Assembly: GCA_018296165.2 (NCBI GenBank)
Contig: JACKQL020000006.1
Span: 310,001-374,000, forward strand
Source of the DNA: Termitomyces sp. T153
Taxonomy: Eukaryota; Basidiomycota; Agaricomycetes; Agaricales; Lyophyllaceae
Reading direction: 5' to 3'
DNA length: 64,000 bases
Numbering within the stretch: position 1 is the first letter of the stretch; each line of letters begins with the position of its first letter. The notes beneath the pieces are model-generated. The model searched no databases. It was given only the letters and a program-made list of their open reading frames with translations, and had not been told where the DNA came from. The translations under genes were made by a program, and so were the position numbers. Shown here in pieces: positions 33,327 to 45,613 of this stretch.

Positions 33327-33424
33327 GGCTGACTCGAGGGTTCGTTTTTGATGGAACAAAACTTTGTTAAGACGGCTCGCATATCCCCTCACCCTCTTCG
33401 TCACCCTCTTCATCTTTGCAAATC

Positions 33425-34055
33425 ATGAGAATCTACATCTCGGGCAAGGAAGCATGGAACTCTACGTTCTGCGCGGAGAACGGTGATGTCATATACGAAA
33501 CCCTGTCGCCGAGAAAGATCTTTGGGCGCACTACGACTATAAATCGCATCGAGGATCGGAACGGACATGAAATGTCTTCAAATCTTGCACAGTTTGCGTG
33601 GAAGACGTTCCGCTCCGCGCGTTTGCAATTTCGTAACAAGGAAGTGCGGACGAGGTCGTTTTTCAAGAAGAAGGGTTGGGGAATGCACGGTCGGTGCGTA
33701 CCTTTCTTTGTCCTCGTCTATGTACATCCATGCAAACGACTTTCGAACTTCTAGCGACCGTGTATTTGAAATTGACGGATATCAATTCAGATGGAAGCTC
33801 GGCTCGGGAGAGGTATGTCCACACACTTTCGAGGAGGACGCTAGATGTCTCACAGCATTCGCCTGCTTCCATTAGCTACGGCTGAACAACCGTCCCCATA
33901 TGCTCGTCGCTCGCTACTACCCAGAGGGAAAACGAGGATCCCTTACTAGTAAAGCGAGCAAACCATTCTTGGAAATCATGTCCGGATGGAAGAACTTCAC
34001 AGACGACATTATCGTGTCGTTTGTGTACATTGAGAAGCTTGTCGAGGACGAATGA
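33425..34055 (+). CDS. DUF6593-like small protein
   Basis: Three exons (33,425-33,693; 33,755-33,812; 33,876-34,055) with GT-AG introns join in frame to 168 residues. The N-terminal part has NGDVIYETLSPRKIFGRTTT, then WKTFRSARLQFRNKEVRTR, and the C-terminal part EIMSGWKNFTDDIIVSFVYI. This beta-rich plan, a 'gdviYe' opening followed by a conserved W in the middle and a closing IIVSFVYIE strand, resembles the DUF6593 family, which is expanded in Agaricomycetes. Function is unknown. No signal peptide or membrane segment is seen. The ATG at 33,425 is chosen because the conserved fold starts immediately after it; an in-frame alternative lies 9 bp upstream. It is the first gene outside the CpG-depleted block and converges with the E3 ligase gene. 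Confidence 0.8.
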
Positions 34056-34384
34056 GCACGCGCCCACGGGATCTTATGTAAGTCCTTATTTTATTATGAA
34101 TTTTGCTTTTGGTTTATGCGCTTTTTCTAGAAATGGCTTGCTCTTGTATCTTATGAGTTAGTGCCTGACACCTATCTAATTTCCAAACTTGAATATGTAT
34201 ACGTAGTACTTGATACCTATCTCCGTGTGATATTAGTAATTTATTGTATTCTAATTCCTATGTCCAACACAGCATAACAATCAAAGAGAACAAATGGGTG
34301 AGTGGCATGAAGCAGTTTGTAAAATACAATGGAGGAATGTGAGGAAATGCTACATATGAAGTTCAACATGCCGCCGGTCGTCGA

Positions 34385-36179
34385 CTATGTCTTGAATATA
34401 CGAAGCAAACGAGACTCTGTGATGATTCTTGTTCGACAAAGTGGGCACTCTCTCGAGCTCGCCATGATCAGGTCAGAGCATCCTCTGCACATCGCAAGGT
34501 GACTGGGAAAATAATCAAAAGAGGACCGCGGACAATTGTGCAAAGACATACCCGCAATCCACAATGGCAATATTGGCCTCCTCATCTTGACAGATAACAC
34601 AGAGGCCTGTACGCTCCAAGTCCGCTACAGTACCACGAGTTTTTGGAGGTGACTTCGATGGCGGCGCGAGGGCAGTTGAAGGTGTCGAAGACTGAGAGGA
34701 TTCCTCCGTCTCTTGGTTTTGCGTAGCAGCACTTTCACCTTGACATTCACTGACAACAAAACCCGACCTCTCTGCAGCCGCCCCGGTGTCTGCTTGTCCC
34801 TGGTCCGCCTTTGGCCTCTCCCTCTCTCGCTCCTGCGCCCTTCTATGCTCTTCCATCATAACCCTCTGTCTTTCCATCGCCTCCTGCTCCTCCGCCTCCT
34901 GCAATGCACGTTGCCTTTCCCGATCCCGTCGTTCGTCCTCGATCAGCGATTTCACCTTCACTATCAGATCTCCCTTCTCCAATATCTGACGTGCGTTGAC
35001 ATGGTTTGTGAATAAAATAGATTTAAGCGCGCCGATAGAGAGCGATTTGATGGAGTCGTCGGACATGTCGAGGAGTTGGTCAAGTGTGGGTGGAGGGGCG
35101 GCAGCGGGAGGGGCAGCGGACGCTGCGCGTTGGCGAGGTTGTTGCGGACTCTGACGGCGGAGATTCTCAGTCGATCGGGCAGCAGAAGGGCGTTGGTACT
35201 GTGGGTATCCTGCAGGACGAGATGCCTGAGGTGGTGGCGGGGGCGATGAGGGATGAGAATATTGATGATGATGATGGTGTGGTGGTGCTTGGTGTGAAGG
35301 TCGTGGAGGTATAGGTGGAGGAGATTGGTAGGACGGACGAGTTTGGCGTGGCGGTGGGGGCGGTCCCGAATAGGGAGCATGTGGCTGATGACGCGGTAGA
35401 TTGGATTCAAGATCGGGGCGAGGGAAGTCGTAGGGGCGTGTGTTGCTTGGCGGGCGTGGTGGAGGGGCTGGAGATCGATTTGAGCTCTGTCCTGCGGAGC
35501 GACCAAAGAAGGTAGAACGTGTATGTGATGTCGATCTGTCTGGGACAGAATAATTTCTGTAATAGTCCTATGATGGACAACAGTTGTCAAGGATCCTTCT
35601 AAGACTGGGCATAACATACTTCGTTCTCTGGTGAAAGGCAGCCGTTGTGCATCTATGCCGTAGATAGTCAGTTGATGATGCACGAATCAGAGTTGAGAAC
35701 ATACCCTCGCTTTCAGGATTACCTCGATCAAGTCATCTTTCTCGAAGACACGACCGATGTCGATGTTGTATGCTTCCAAATATTTCTTAAGCCTGGATAA
35801 TGGCATAGTCTTTAGCGCCCCCTTGCCAGCAGCAGTAACTGTAAACCTCTTCAACACAAGGCCTTCACAAACTTTTCACAACTCACTATTCAGGAAGTCG
35901 ATACAGAACGCACAGACCGGTATAGCGTCATACCCCGACCCCTGTCCACTCCGTGGCATCAACGCCTGGTAATCGGAACAGTTATTGCAATACAAAAAAC
36001 CTAAAACATCGATATGCCTGAGAGTCTTACAATCAACTCAGGAGCTCACCACAGTGGTTACACTTGCGCGATCTGTTAAGAAACATGTTGAACTCCTTGT
36101 TACATTTCCTGCATGCATCGCCCGACTCCATATGCGGCGGCGGCCCGCTCAACAAGGGCAACCCACGCACTTGAGACAT
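34385..36179 (-). CDS. FYVE-like/SAP-like/RING E3 ubiquitin ligase (RNF34/RFFL type)
   Basis: Six exons (36,179-36,050; 36,000-35,887; 35,838-35,705; 35,652-35,620; 35,567-34,552; 34,502-34,385) join in frame to 514 residues. Residues ~20-80 hold four CxxC pairs (CRKC, CNHC, CNNC, CAFC), a FYVE-like zinc fold without the basic R-HHCR motif needed for PI3P binding. A SAP-like helix pair follows (LSRLKKYLEAYNIDIGRVFE), then a long Pro/His-rich linker and a second SAP-like unit (SIGALKSILFTNHVNARQIL). A charged coiled coil leads to a C-terminal RING, CVICQDEE...CGHLAMCRGC...CPLCR, of C3HC-type spacing. The layout equals animal RNF34/RFFL, which ubiquitinate signalling proteins at membranes. Substrate here is unknown. 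The intron between the RING cysteines is phase 2. Confidence 0.87.
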
Positions 36180-36814
36180 GATGGGGAATTCAAAGAGAAC
36201 AGGAGGTGGGAGAGTGATAAAGTCTTTATTGAATTAGAAGCTTGTGTGTCGTGACCGATAGAATGCGGAAGAAAGTCCCAGAATGTTGGTTTCTGCGGTC
36301 TCTGTCAGCAACACACGGCAGCTGTTTGACCCTTTCAAGTGCCTATACCGGACACGGGGTAGCTTTTACCAAATAATGAGTAGGGGTTTCTCTACAAGCT
36401 AGCCATGACTCAAAAATAATATCTTTGAACAATGAATCGTCGATGTTATGGGCCCCGCAGCACTCTATTGCCGGAGGATATCTTTCTCTCGAACACTATC
36501 CAAGGACATAGAGGAATACGATTTCCTTCTGACTCGACAGGATTTATTCACACGCGGATAACTTGCTCATTACCTTCCGAATTTGAAGTCTCGCAGAGTA
36601 TAGTAACATCAAAACTCGTACTTTCTCATAATATCAAATAAAATGAGACTCCGAAGAGAAGCAGTTCAGAGAGGTCATCGGTGAGGGCGAAATAATGTCC
36701 ACAAAACTAACGTACTCTATCAAAGAGTTTTCAATGCATTTCCCTACTGATGCGCTCCCGTTCCAAATTACGAAGAAACACCGCAGATCGCAAATGAGAA
36801 ACACATGCAAAAGA
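36180..36814. other. Intergenic, no gene seen
   Basis: Upstream region of the E3 ligase gene and the 3' side of the P450 relic. Open frames here are short and lack recognisable domains. Confidence 0.5.
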
Positions 36815-39200
36815 TCATACATTGCAAGAGCAAAACCAACAAGTACTATGTTCCTAAGAATAAGTTGTAACGCTTATCAAAAAATGGCAGAGTCTCACAA
36901 CGACACCTATAAACCCACCTTATATGACTCATCAAACTTGCCAACATCAAAACCTTCCGCAAAAGACAACTCGATAAATTCGTCGTTAACAACCTATGCC
37001 ATCTCCAATCAATTTATCCCAGCGGATCATGGATTTGCACTTACTTCATATAATACAGCGCCACGGGCTTCTCAATACACACTCCCGGACCATAACACCA
37101 TAGTACAAACGCCTCCTTATTATGCGGCTCTATGATACCGGGCAGAGTCCGACGCTCCGGGCGAACAGAGTCGGGGTCCACAAAGTTGCGAGCTACCACG
37201 GACCATCATTAGTCCTCATTCAGAGTGTGCATATACCTAAAAAAGACGAAATGTACAGCCACGGAACATAGTATAATTAGGACATGTGGCTGTAACACCG
37301 GCGGAGATGACATGGTCTATAGCCTAAGTTCTTGTTCCACCTAGGGACCTGTATCATCATCGTGAGTCAAAGCATGGGGCCCGAATTGAACTAGTCAAGG
37401 AAAAGAACGTACCGGCAGCAACGGGCGGAACTACCTCCTGTATACATGCGTCGAGATACGTTCGCCGATCGTTTGAAAACTCAGACACATCTTCACTGGT
37501 GCCCTCAGCTCCTTCACATGGAGCTAAAAGGTCTTCCCGAAGTTGGCTCTGGACTTCGGGCCCGGTACAAATGTACCTGATTAACGCAGTCATAGCTTCG
37601 CTGACTGTGTCGGAGCCTGCGAAAATGATGAAAGACGCATCGGCGTGTGCTTGGAGTTGGGTAAGTTCGACTCCACCTTCAGCCTCGTTTTCCTGTTGCT
37701 GCAGGAACAAAAGTTTGGATATGAACGTAAGATTGAAAGGAAGGGACTGACTATGATGCTAAGGATGTCGTTACACAGTTCGCCAGATTTGTGACGGGTT
37801 TCTTGAACCTTCCTTCCGTCAGACTACGGTCGAGTTAGCTTTCAAGTGTCTTGTGACAGTAGACATAGATTGAGTACCTGTTGGAAAGTCCCCGGGGGGG
37901 AGGGCGCGAGAGCCGAAGTATCCCTCATTCATGGAACTTGCCCGAGTACTAAATGGTTATAAGCTGTGTGGCCAATAACGTCAAGAATTGACATACTACC
38001 CACAAACGTATCATATGCAGCTGGAATTAAGGTCATTACTCCAAGAACACTCGAGCCCTCAATAATGATGCTTACAACGTTCATCCAGCCCTCTGGGTCT
38101 TTGCCGGCTACGAGCGTTTCAACTCCACCGGAGAACGCCATGTTGCCCATAACGTCGCTGCATCGACGTTGATCAACGAAATCCCCGTGACGAGTAGAAA
38201 GATTGAGATTTATTCATACATGGACCATAGGGAAATCCTATGCGAGTTCGGTTCGAGTCTATATTCGAACTGCTGTCAGATATGCATCTACAGATGGAAC
38301 AGAATGACAGAAGTCAGAAGTCGTACTTGGGCGAGAGTTCGGAAGTGTTTCATGTTCTGAACGAAAAAACTCTGCTCCATGCCTACGAGCAATCGTTAAG
38401 AAATCATAATAACTCACGGCGGCATTGACAGAGTAAGCTCACCACAAGACAAAGTGCATGTTCATTTTTGTCGACGATTGTGATGAGGGCATCTGCGTCC
38501 TTGGGGGTGCACCAACATGAATGTCACCCACCGTGTCCAATCCATTGATCAACGCATGATCGGTGACGCTGTACGTGCCTTGATAGGAGAGATACCTGAA
38601 CATCTGGCTGTATATCGAACGGATCGCAGCAGGATTCGCGATGGGCAACTCATTTGGTCCTATACACGATTAACTTCCTCGTCAGCTCTGAAAAAGTAAC
38701 TCCCATACAAATCCGAACCCAATCGCCGTATGTACGATGAAGCCTATCCACACTCATAAACACCAGGGCCAACACCAATTCACTGGAAATGAGAGCTTAC
38801 TTCTGCACCTTCTCCCCCTCGCAATCCACCACGTCATATACCACTTCGTGAATTTCCCAAGCACAGGTCCCGGATACCTCGCAAGTGGGTGCCACGGGGA
38901 CAATCTATATACCGCAATAGACGCTATCGAGCCTGATAAAGCCCATGTGCGGAGGAATCTTCGGCAGGTGCTGGCATAGATGTAGACGTAACCGAAGACG
39001 AAGACCCATAGAAGAAAAATAAAGCCCAAAAATTGGAAGGCGTGTAGTTCGACATGTTGAAATGCCACATGAGAAGTCTGATGAGACGTCATGGGACTCC
39101 TGCATAAGTAAAGCTATCCAAAGGCAAACAAAGAAGTTGGTAAAAAGCTTACCACACCAGCCACTAGGGCAATTTTCAGTAGAGGAAAGAATTCAGCCAT
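36815..39200 (-). pseudogene. Cytochrome P450 (microsomal type), probably inactivated
   Basis: Minus-strand multi-exon gene. The start is probably at 39,200 (MAEFFPLLKIALVAG, then a membrane helix FLGFIFLLWVFVFGYVYIY). The Pro-rich hinge PWHPLARYPGPVLGKFTKWY is next, and then NPAAIRSIYSQMFR and DADALITIVDKNEHALC. The I-helix region has FAGSDTVSEAMTALI (37,600-37,640) and the heme region AFVLWCYGPGVCIEKPVALY (37,060-37,115). Two key sites are damaged: the K-helix reads YLDACIQEVVPPVAAG, so about three residues including the ExxR arginine are missing, and the heme motif has Glu where the family has Gly after the Cys (CIGK to CIEK). I could not splice 38,440-38,700 or the C-terminus cleanly. P450s oxidise hydrophobic substrates at the ER; this copy is likely dead. 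Confidence 0.75.
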
Positions 39201-39398
39201 GAGTAGAGTTCAGCCGTGAGCAGCTAGGTAAGTTATGATGAGTGGGCATTTGCCGGGCGCCTAAGTTCGCCGATCAGATCAATGGAAGATTAGATTATCT
39301 CACTCACCCTTGTACATAATTTTGAAAATGATTGGGTTAAACCTGAACCTCACTTGTTCTCGTTCTCCTCGTCCTGACCCCTAACAACCGGCCCAACG

Positions 39399-40341
39399 AT
39401 GTCAACCGGATTCGCACTCTTCCAATCCGCAGAAATGAAATACTACCAAGGCAACACGGCCTCTGCATTCGACTACTACCAAAAATCCATTAAAAAGATC
39501 CTCAAAGACGAGATCCCGACGGCAAAGGCTCCATTGCCAGCTGGAACGAAAGTTCCGGACGATATGCCCCAAGAGCTTCTTGGTATGGTGTGGAGGAACT
39601 TTGTTGGGTTCTTCAGGGACCCCAACATGAATTTCACGGAGGAGAATTCACCACAAGCTTATAAGCTGTTGAATTCATTCAGACCGGGTGCGACGAAGGG
39701 ATACCCAAGGTTGGAACGCACGGAGCGGGGGAGAGTTCTGCTTACGGGTATGCAGGTTACCGCCGCGCTTACGCTGGGACTTTTGGCGTGGGACAAACGG
39801 GACCGCGCTACGGCTGCTAAGCGGTACCGTGAGGGCATCGAGCTTGCGAACAAGCATCAGGCATTCGTGAGGCTGCCGCCTGGGACGAAGGGATGGGAGT
39901 TATATGTTTATCATGATCTGCAGGAGGTGAAAGATAATCTGGGGATTATAGTTGCAAATGATGAGATTAATGCTGAGCTTGTGAAGGGGGCGAGTGGGGA
40001 GGAGCCTAAGAGGAAGGAGGTGGTGGATTTGCCATTGCCACAGGTTAGGGTGGACAAGACGGGTGTTGCGACTGTGGAAGATACAGTCAAATTTGCGACG
40101 AACGCTTGTGCCAAGTGCGGGAAACGAGATTCGAAGTTGTTGGTTTGTAGCGTGTGCAAGAAAGCACATTGTGAGTCTTGTTCGGACTGTTTTGCAAATT
40201 TTGACTGACAAGTTGCGACAGACTGCAACACTGGATGTCAGAGAGCAGATTGGAAGTACGTTACCTTGAGTCTTTTGTCACGAAGCTTGACGCTGATGCT
40301 TATTGTTAAGAACACACAAGACTTCCTGCACCAAACCTTGA
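39399..40341 (+). CDS. MYND-type zinc-finger protein
   Basis: Three exons (39,399-40,170; 40,222-40,255; 40,311-40,341) join in frame to 278 residues. The first ~220 residues are helical and begin FALFQSAEMKYYQGNTASAF, with a TPR-like look (stretches around QGNTASAFDYYQKSIKK and KRYREGIELANKH). The C-terminus is a complete MYND finger, CAKCGKRDSKLLVCSVCKKAHYCNTGCQ continuing to WKTHKTSC, with all Cys/His ligands present once the introns are removed. MYND fingers bind proline-rich partners; the role of this protein is unknown. The open frame read without splicing loses the finger, so the intron positions matter. It is divergent from the P450 (198 bp apart) and convergent with the CX9C gene. 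Confidence 0.87.
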
Positions 40342-40553
40342 GAAGGAGCTATGATGTGGTGACCAGGTTGAAAAAAAAAGACAGATGAACGTTCTCTTGT
40401 ACACGATATCGCGAACAATCTTATTTCAGACAAATGGCACATGATAGGTTCACATTATTGAAAACACACTACATTTGTGTATAATCAGAAAAAGTGCATC
40501 GAATAGCTAGCCCTCTACAGGACGATAGCGTTCCACAAAATTATAAATCCATC

Positions 40554-41186
40554 TTAGTACGGAGCGGCCGCTGCCTGGCACTGTAAAGACAATGAGTAAG
40601 CAACCATTACTAAGGAGTTGGAATCAAATACGTACGGCCTTGAGAGCATCGAGATACCACTGGCAAGAAGGAAGATCGGCCTTCTCCAAGCATCTGGTGA
40701 AGTCTAACAGATCTTCATTAATAAAAAAAACAAATGAAGGTCGTGACAAGCGTACCCTTGGCCTGAGTCTCGCAGCTAGCACCACTGAAGTTCTGCTGCT
40801 GTTGAACAGGGGCAGCCGGTGCCTCCGCCGGAGTAGACGACGAAGAACCACCGAAGAGCATGCTGGAGAGCCCGTGGCCGATGGTAGATCCGACAGCGAC
40901 TGAGCCGGCGGTAGCGGCCATCTGGGCAAGCATGCCGGGGCCAGAAGAAGTCTGGGTGGGTGCAGCAGCAGCAGCGGGAGGAGCCGCCGCAGGAGGAGCA
41001 GGGGCATGAGGGGTGGCGTAGCCTGCGGGAGCAGCTGCAGTGTGCGCTGAGCGAGTCTGCGCGGGTGCAGGTGCAGGTGCAGCACGAGGAGCAGCACGGG
41101 GAGCAGCAGAAGAACGACCGCGAGATTGGCGCTTTAATGGGTCAGAAAGTAGAAAATATGGAGAGGAGGAGGAATCTTACAGGCAT
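40554..41186 (-). CDS. MIX17: Twin CX9C mitochondrial protein, Mix17/CHCHD2 family
   Basis: Four exons (41,186-41,181; 41,131-40,756; 40,703-40,636; 40,580-40,554) join to 158 residues. The first exon codes only Met-Pro. The N-terminal 70 residues are Ala/Pro/Arg-rich (targeting and disordered region), and a hydrophobic Gly/Ala segment follows ([20 protein letters not shown]). A CHCH domain forms two CX9C pairs: C-ETQAKDFTR-C and [11 protein letters not shown], ending [12 protein letters not shown] proteins are imported and oxidised by Mia40 in the intermembrane space; Mix17/CHCHD2 supports respiratory-chain function and has a nuclear role in animals. The acceptor at 40,704 is preferred because it restores exact nine-residue spacing. 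It shares a 142-bp bidirectional promoter with the mL45-like gene. Confidence 0.9.
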
Positions 41187-41328
41187 TGTGGTGGTCAAGT
41201 GGAAACTAGGAAATCAAGAAAAGAAATTCTTCCGGCACGTTCACGTCACTCGCCGATCCTAGCCGAATGTAACAAGGACAAACAACTCACCAAAAATTCC
41301 TGTCGCGCCTGTGGCCCATTTCGAGGGC
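41187..41328. promoter_or_regulatory. Bidirectional promoter, Mix17-like / mL45-like
   Basis: 142 bp between the two divergent start codons. Both products are nuclear-encoded mitochondrial proteins, so co-regulation is plausible. No clear TATA box is seen. Confidence 0.5.
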
Positions 41329-43043
41329 ATGGCTACCTTACTCTCTCGCAGATGTATTGGCACACTAGGTTTACCGCAAGGCTCCAGCCTCGCGCTCGCT
41401 GGGCCCTCTCGACGCGCTATTCGGAAGTATGCAGCTGCAGCCACAGCTACGAAGCAAAAACCTAAAGCGGTACCAGCTGCCGCAAAAGCTGCTCCTACAC
41501 CGAAGAAACCCCCCTCGGTGATACCAGTACCAAAAGCACCAAAGGCACCCATTCCAAAACCAAAGGCTCTAGTCAAAAAGTCAGTCGCTAAATCAACCAA
41601 GGCCGCAACTGCGAGCAGACCTGAACGCCCCAAGCTTCTTCGGAACGGTGGAGGACTGATGTTCAAGGTTCCGGAGAAGAAAGATATCACCGAGATGACT
41701 GAGGAAGAGCAGCTGGCGCAGCTTGAGAGGGCCATGACTATGAGCCAACTTAACCCTACACGAGATATTTGGGGGCAGTCGATGGAAACGCTTGGTGCGT
41801 TGTCTTTTTTCATGTTTTTTTTGTGTCCATGACGCATGTCGGACGTGCTTTTCTGCGCCGCGACCCATACGAGAACAAGTGACGCGTTCTTTTCAGAGTA
41901 TGAGCGATGCCATTTTCTTTCCTCCTTTTTTGCAACTCATGCTAACGTTCGTTCGCAAGTAAAGATGTCATACTACCCTACTCCACTAGCCTTTCACAAC
42001 GTTCCAAGTATTCTTCATGGAGAGAAATGCTTGAGCAGTTCAAGAAGAACCGTCACAACGCAATGAAGAATTACATGAGGTCACTTCCACTCTGAATGAT
42101 TCCATTAAAAGCCTTCCTGACTTCATTCATTTCCAGTATGCTTACGCTTGCAGGCGACAATGCCATTCCTGGCATTGACTTGTCGGGTGACCGATGGTGG
42201 CATAGATTCATCATCCGATGGCCGTGGCGTCTTGCTACCACAACTTCAGTAGCGGAGAGCTCCTGGTTGTCGCCCCTACGCAAATCGGCTCTCGATACCT
42301 ATTGTAAACTCAATACCGCTCTTGCAAAGTGAGTTCTTTTCCTTCTCTTTCCCCCTCTTCTCCCTCTCCTTCTCTCTCACCTCTCCCAATCTGACCCCAC
42401 CCACTCACAGACGCGATGACCAAACCATCAAAGAGCTCGCCTCAAGCACATACCAAGACCAAATCCTCCGACTAAGAAAAAAACAGAGATGGGATTGTAA
42501 ATACTTCTGGCACTTCCATAAAGAGGTCACACCTGCACGCGTACTGAGTATCCGCGCGGCCCCAGGGTACCTCGCGATCGACCCTCCAAAGTTTGGCAAC
42601 AGAAATGCGGTTCAGGCACTCGTTCGTATTGATACCGAACAGGTGAGTTCGTCTGTCTGTCCATTCCGCTCGTTTCGTTCGATTCGTTCTTCTCCCGTCC
42701 ATTCTTGCCTATCTACTGTTATTTTCTACTCCACTTCCCCGCGTCACTCATGCTTATGACATTTTTCCATCCATCCTATCAATCTTCATTCATGCGAATC
42801 TTCTTACCCATCCACATGATGCAAAAAATAACTCATCATCGACGATCATAGTCTCTCGAGATCTACACCGACCTGGGCGTCCCGTTACATACTCCGGCCG
42901 CCAAACACGTCAAGGGTGGGTCTACTGCCGAACCCGTACGCGTCACGGAGTATTTCGTGTTTGAGAAAAAAATGTGGTATGATGGGCCGTGGGTCATTCG
43001 GGAACAACTCTGGGAGGCTCCGGGAAGGAAGGCGGCTGTTTGA
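41329..43043 (+). CDS. Tim44-like domain protein, probable mitochondrial ribosomal mL45/Mba1 homologue
   Basis: Exons about 41,329-41,797, 41,960-42,079, 42,137-42,328, 42,411-42,642 and 42,852-43,043; the first donor is uncertain. The N-terminus (MATLLSRRCIGTLGL, Ser/Arg-rich) looks like a mitochondrial presequence. It is followed by a Lys/Pro/Ala-rich linker. The mature region has KKDITEMTEEEQLAQLERAM, then a helical part (WREMLEQFKKNRHNAMKNYM). The C-terminal fold has LDTYCKLNTALAKRDDQTIK, NAVQALVRIDTEQ, VTEYFVFEKKMWYDGPWVIR and EQLWEA. That cone-shaped Tim44/mL45 domain is shared by mL45 and yeast Mba1, which tether the mitoribosome to the inner membrane for co-translational insertion by Oxa1. 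The C-terminus ends normally at a TGA. Intron 3 is strongly pyrimidine-rich. Confidence 0.75.
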
Positions 43044-45613
43044 AAGTATCATATCGACGTCGTAATGTTGATGTTGATCTTACAATGTGGGTTCGTGTTT
43101 TTGATATAGAATTACATGTGTGCGAATTTACAGATTATTGTCTGCAATTTTGTGCGTCATTGTTGGTCGCAATTCTGGTCGTAACGTTAAAGGCTCGGAA
43201 TTAAACCTATTGCTCATGTTGACTTCGTTGGTTACTCTTCGGTACCTTAGTCTGGATCATACTCGACCGGCAGTCACGAAACACACATAAATGATGCGCC
43301 CTTCAACACCTCTCCGTTCCAATGTCCTCCAAGGAGAAGTAGACTCACATGTATGATATCTAAATTAACTAAAAATTCGAAAAGCTAAAAATTCGAATCA
43401 CACGAGGGGGATTGATTATACATATGGGGCAGACATGGACCTGATCCCGCTGCCATAAAGCTACACGTACCTTTTACGAAATGATCGCCACAGCTTTAGG
43501 TGCGTGATTATTCGCTTATTCCTCGCGCAACCCATACTGACTACTATCATAATGTATTATCAGGTCTACCTGACACTATGTCGTAACGCTGAATGGACTC
43601 TTCAATTTCTTCAAAGAAAAATTGCCCTCCGAAGAAAAATCTGACTTCAAAATCCTTCAGTAGCTCAAGATTAAATAATTCGGTCTCGATCTCAAGATTG
43701 TAGCTGGCGGCGCATTTGCCCTTTAATTTATATTTTGTAACGCACAACAGAGCCCGGGTTGCCAGCCCGGCACGAAACACTCCATCGCGGTGTCGCCGGC
43801 CAGCACTGGGTATCAATGCATTTCCTCACAGTACTTGTGCCTCCCGACGATACCTACACATATTTTCAGGGTCTTTTTCTCCAGATGGCAGTGTGATGAT
43901 GATTTTGATCTGACTTCGTATTTTACGATGGGGCATCCATGGCAGCGTGATAAATTTGAGTTTGCATTCTATATTTTTGGGGTACGCGTCTCCTGTAGTC
44001 GAATGACGATCACTAACTCGAACTCCGGTTAGACTTGCGCCTCACACGATACTCACGCACGTAAGTAAACACTGGGTGTTTATATCCATATATACTCAGC
44101 TTATTGTTTTTCTTTGCCTTCTAGTTTGATCCGACGCACATAAAAAATAACGGAAATGTACCCATATCCACAACCGAGTGCTGGGACTGGGTAGTCGTCA
44201 GTCGTGTACACATCGGGAAGTGATGTGACATCTCCGAACTTGTGTACTGTTTCAGCAACCGGGACTTGTGGCTCCCGAGGCGCAGAGACTGTAACGCGAT
44301 CAAGGAGTATCACCGTGTGTCGTCATTCCTGACTCACCTCGGTCATAAGCGTTGTCAACTTTTGAAAGGTCGAAGAGTCTCAAGCTGAAGAAATTTCTGG
44401 TGACGGATACATATGCAAATATGACCGACAATTGATCATGACATCTCTTCAGTACCTCGGATCACTGATCCGTGTCCGACGAAGCTTCCACCCCTGTGCC
44501 GGCTTGTGCCGCTATGCGGCGACCCTGTCTGTTCAAGGCACGAGAGAGGTATGGTGGGATGGGACACCAACACTCGTAATATAGAACCTTGATCTTGACC
44601 GTGACAGGTCGTATACATTTTGAATTGGTGCAAATTCGAAGGATCCAGATAGATGTCGATGATAGAGATCACGGTATGAAATTTCTCGGGTCAGTACGAC
44701 TCTCACCAGCTTTTTGACAGTATTCACGAAGCTTCGAGGCTAGAAAAATATATATCAACATTCTTCTGTGATCCTTTGTGAATAGATTTGACTCATAATG
44801 ACACACATCTCCAGAGAGTAATGATATACGCAACCGCGTATCCGGTGGACAGATGTCCTTGTACCCTTTTTCTCAGGGAGGTATGTCAGTCCGGCAGTGC
44901 ACCCGATGATAATTTCGGGATGTTTCTCGGGGTCAACGTCGGTCAAACATTGCCAACATTGATTGATATCCATGTCCGTAGACGACAAGCTACACTAACA
45001 TAACATTTCAAAGCATGGATGCTACTGCGTATATGCCATGCATACATGTACATCTATATGGCTGCAGACAGGCAGGTGCGGAACGAGGCACCATCGATTC
45101 TTACAGAGCCAGTCGCGTATAAATACAAATATAACGTTGCTCATAACTTAGTCGTCATCTTATCTAGATCATCAAGGAGGCAATTTGATTGTCGAATTGT
45201 CACAACAATGAACAGTTCTATTGACCGTGGTTCAACCTAGATACATATACATATATATATATATATACATATATGCGCGAAGTCACTGCTATAAGAGTAA
45301 TGACAGTAGTATGTAATCGAACTACATCCAAGAATCTAAATTTAAATAGCTAATAAATGTCTAGTATATGATATGTCCTGAAGAGAAAGGAATGTAGGAG
45401 TATAGGCTTCTATCAGATAAATAGCAGACGAGGTGTAACAATACAGTTGGGGTGGTGGATCCAAAGAAAGATACAGTGCGTGTCGATAGTTGGTGCGAGC
45501 AGCTCTAATTTGCGATAGCGAAAGATATAACCTTCAAATCAAAGGACAGGTCGGAAAGTATCCAAGAAACAAGAGGAAAGGAGCTTACTTAGGGGAGACA
45601 GGCTTGTATTTCC
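43044..45613. other. About 2.6 kb without a confident gene
   Basis: Several short minus-strand frames exist (89 aa at 43,547-43,816; 70 aa at 44,101-44,313; 78 aa at 44,436-44,672; 77 aa at 44,755-44,988). None shows a domain I recognise or joins cleanly by splicing. A small species-specific gene on the minus strand between 44,100 and 45,000 cannot be excluded. CpG content is normal. Confidence 0.5.
45241..45277. repeat. AT-rich dinucleotide microsatellite
   Basis: Runs of (AT)n/(TA)n interspersed with ATAC, in the 3' flank of the terpene synthase gene. Confidence 0.9.

Noticed and set aside
36695..37135. A 146-residue plus-strand ORF
   Set aside because: It is antisense to the P450 C-terminal region, including the heme motif, and has no domain of its own.
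43547..44988. Small minus-strand gene(s)
   Set aside because: Open frames are short, domains are absent and no splice model joins them convincingly.
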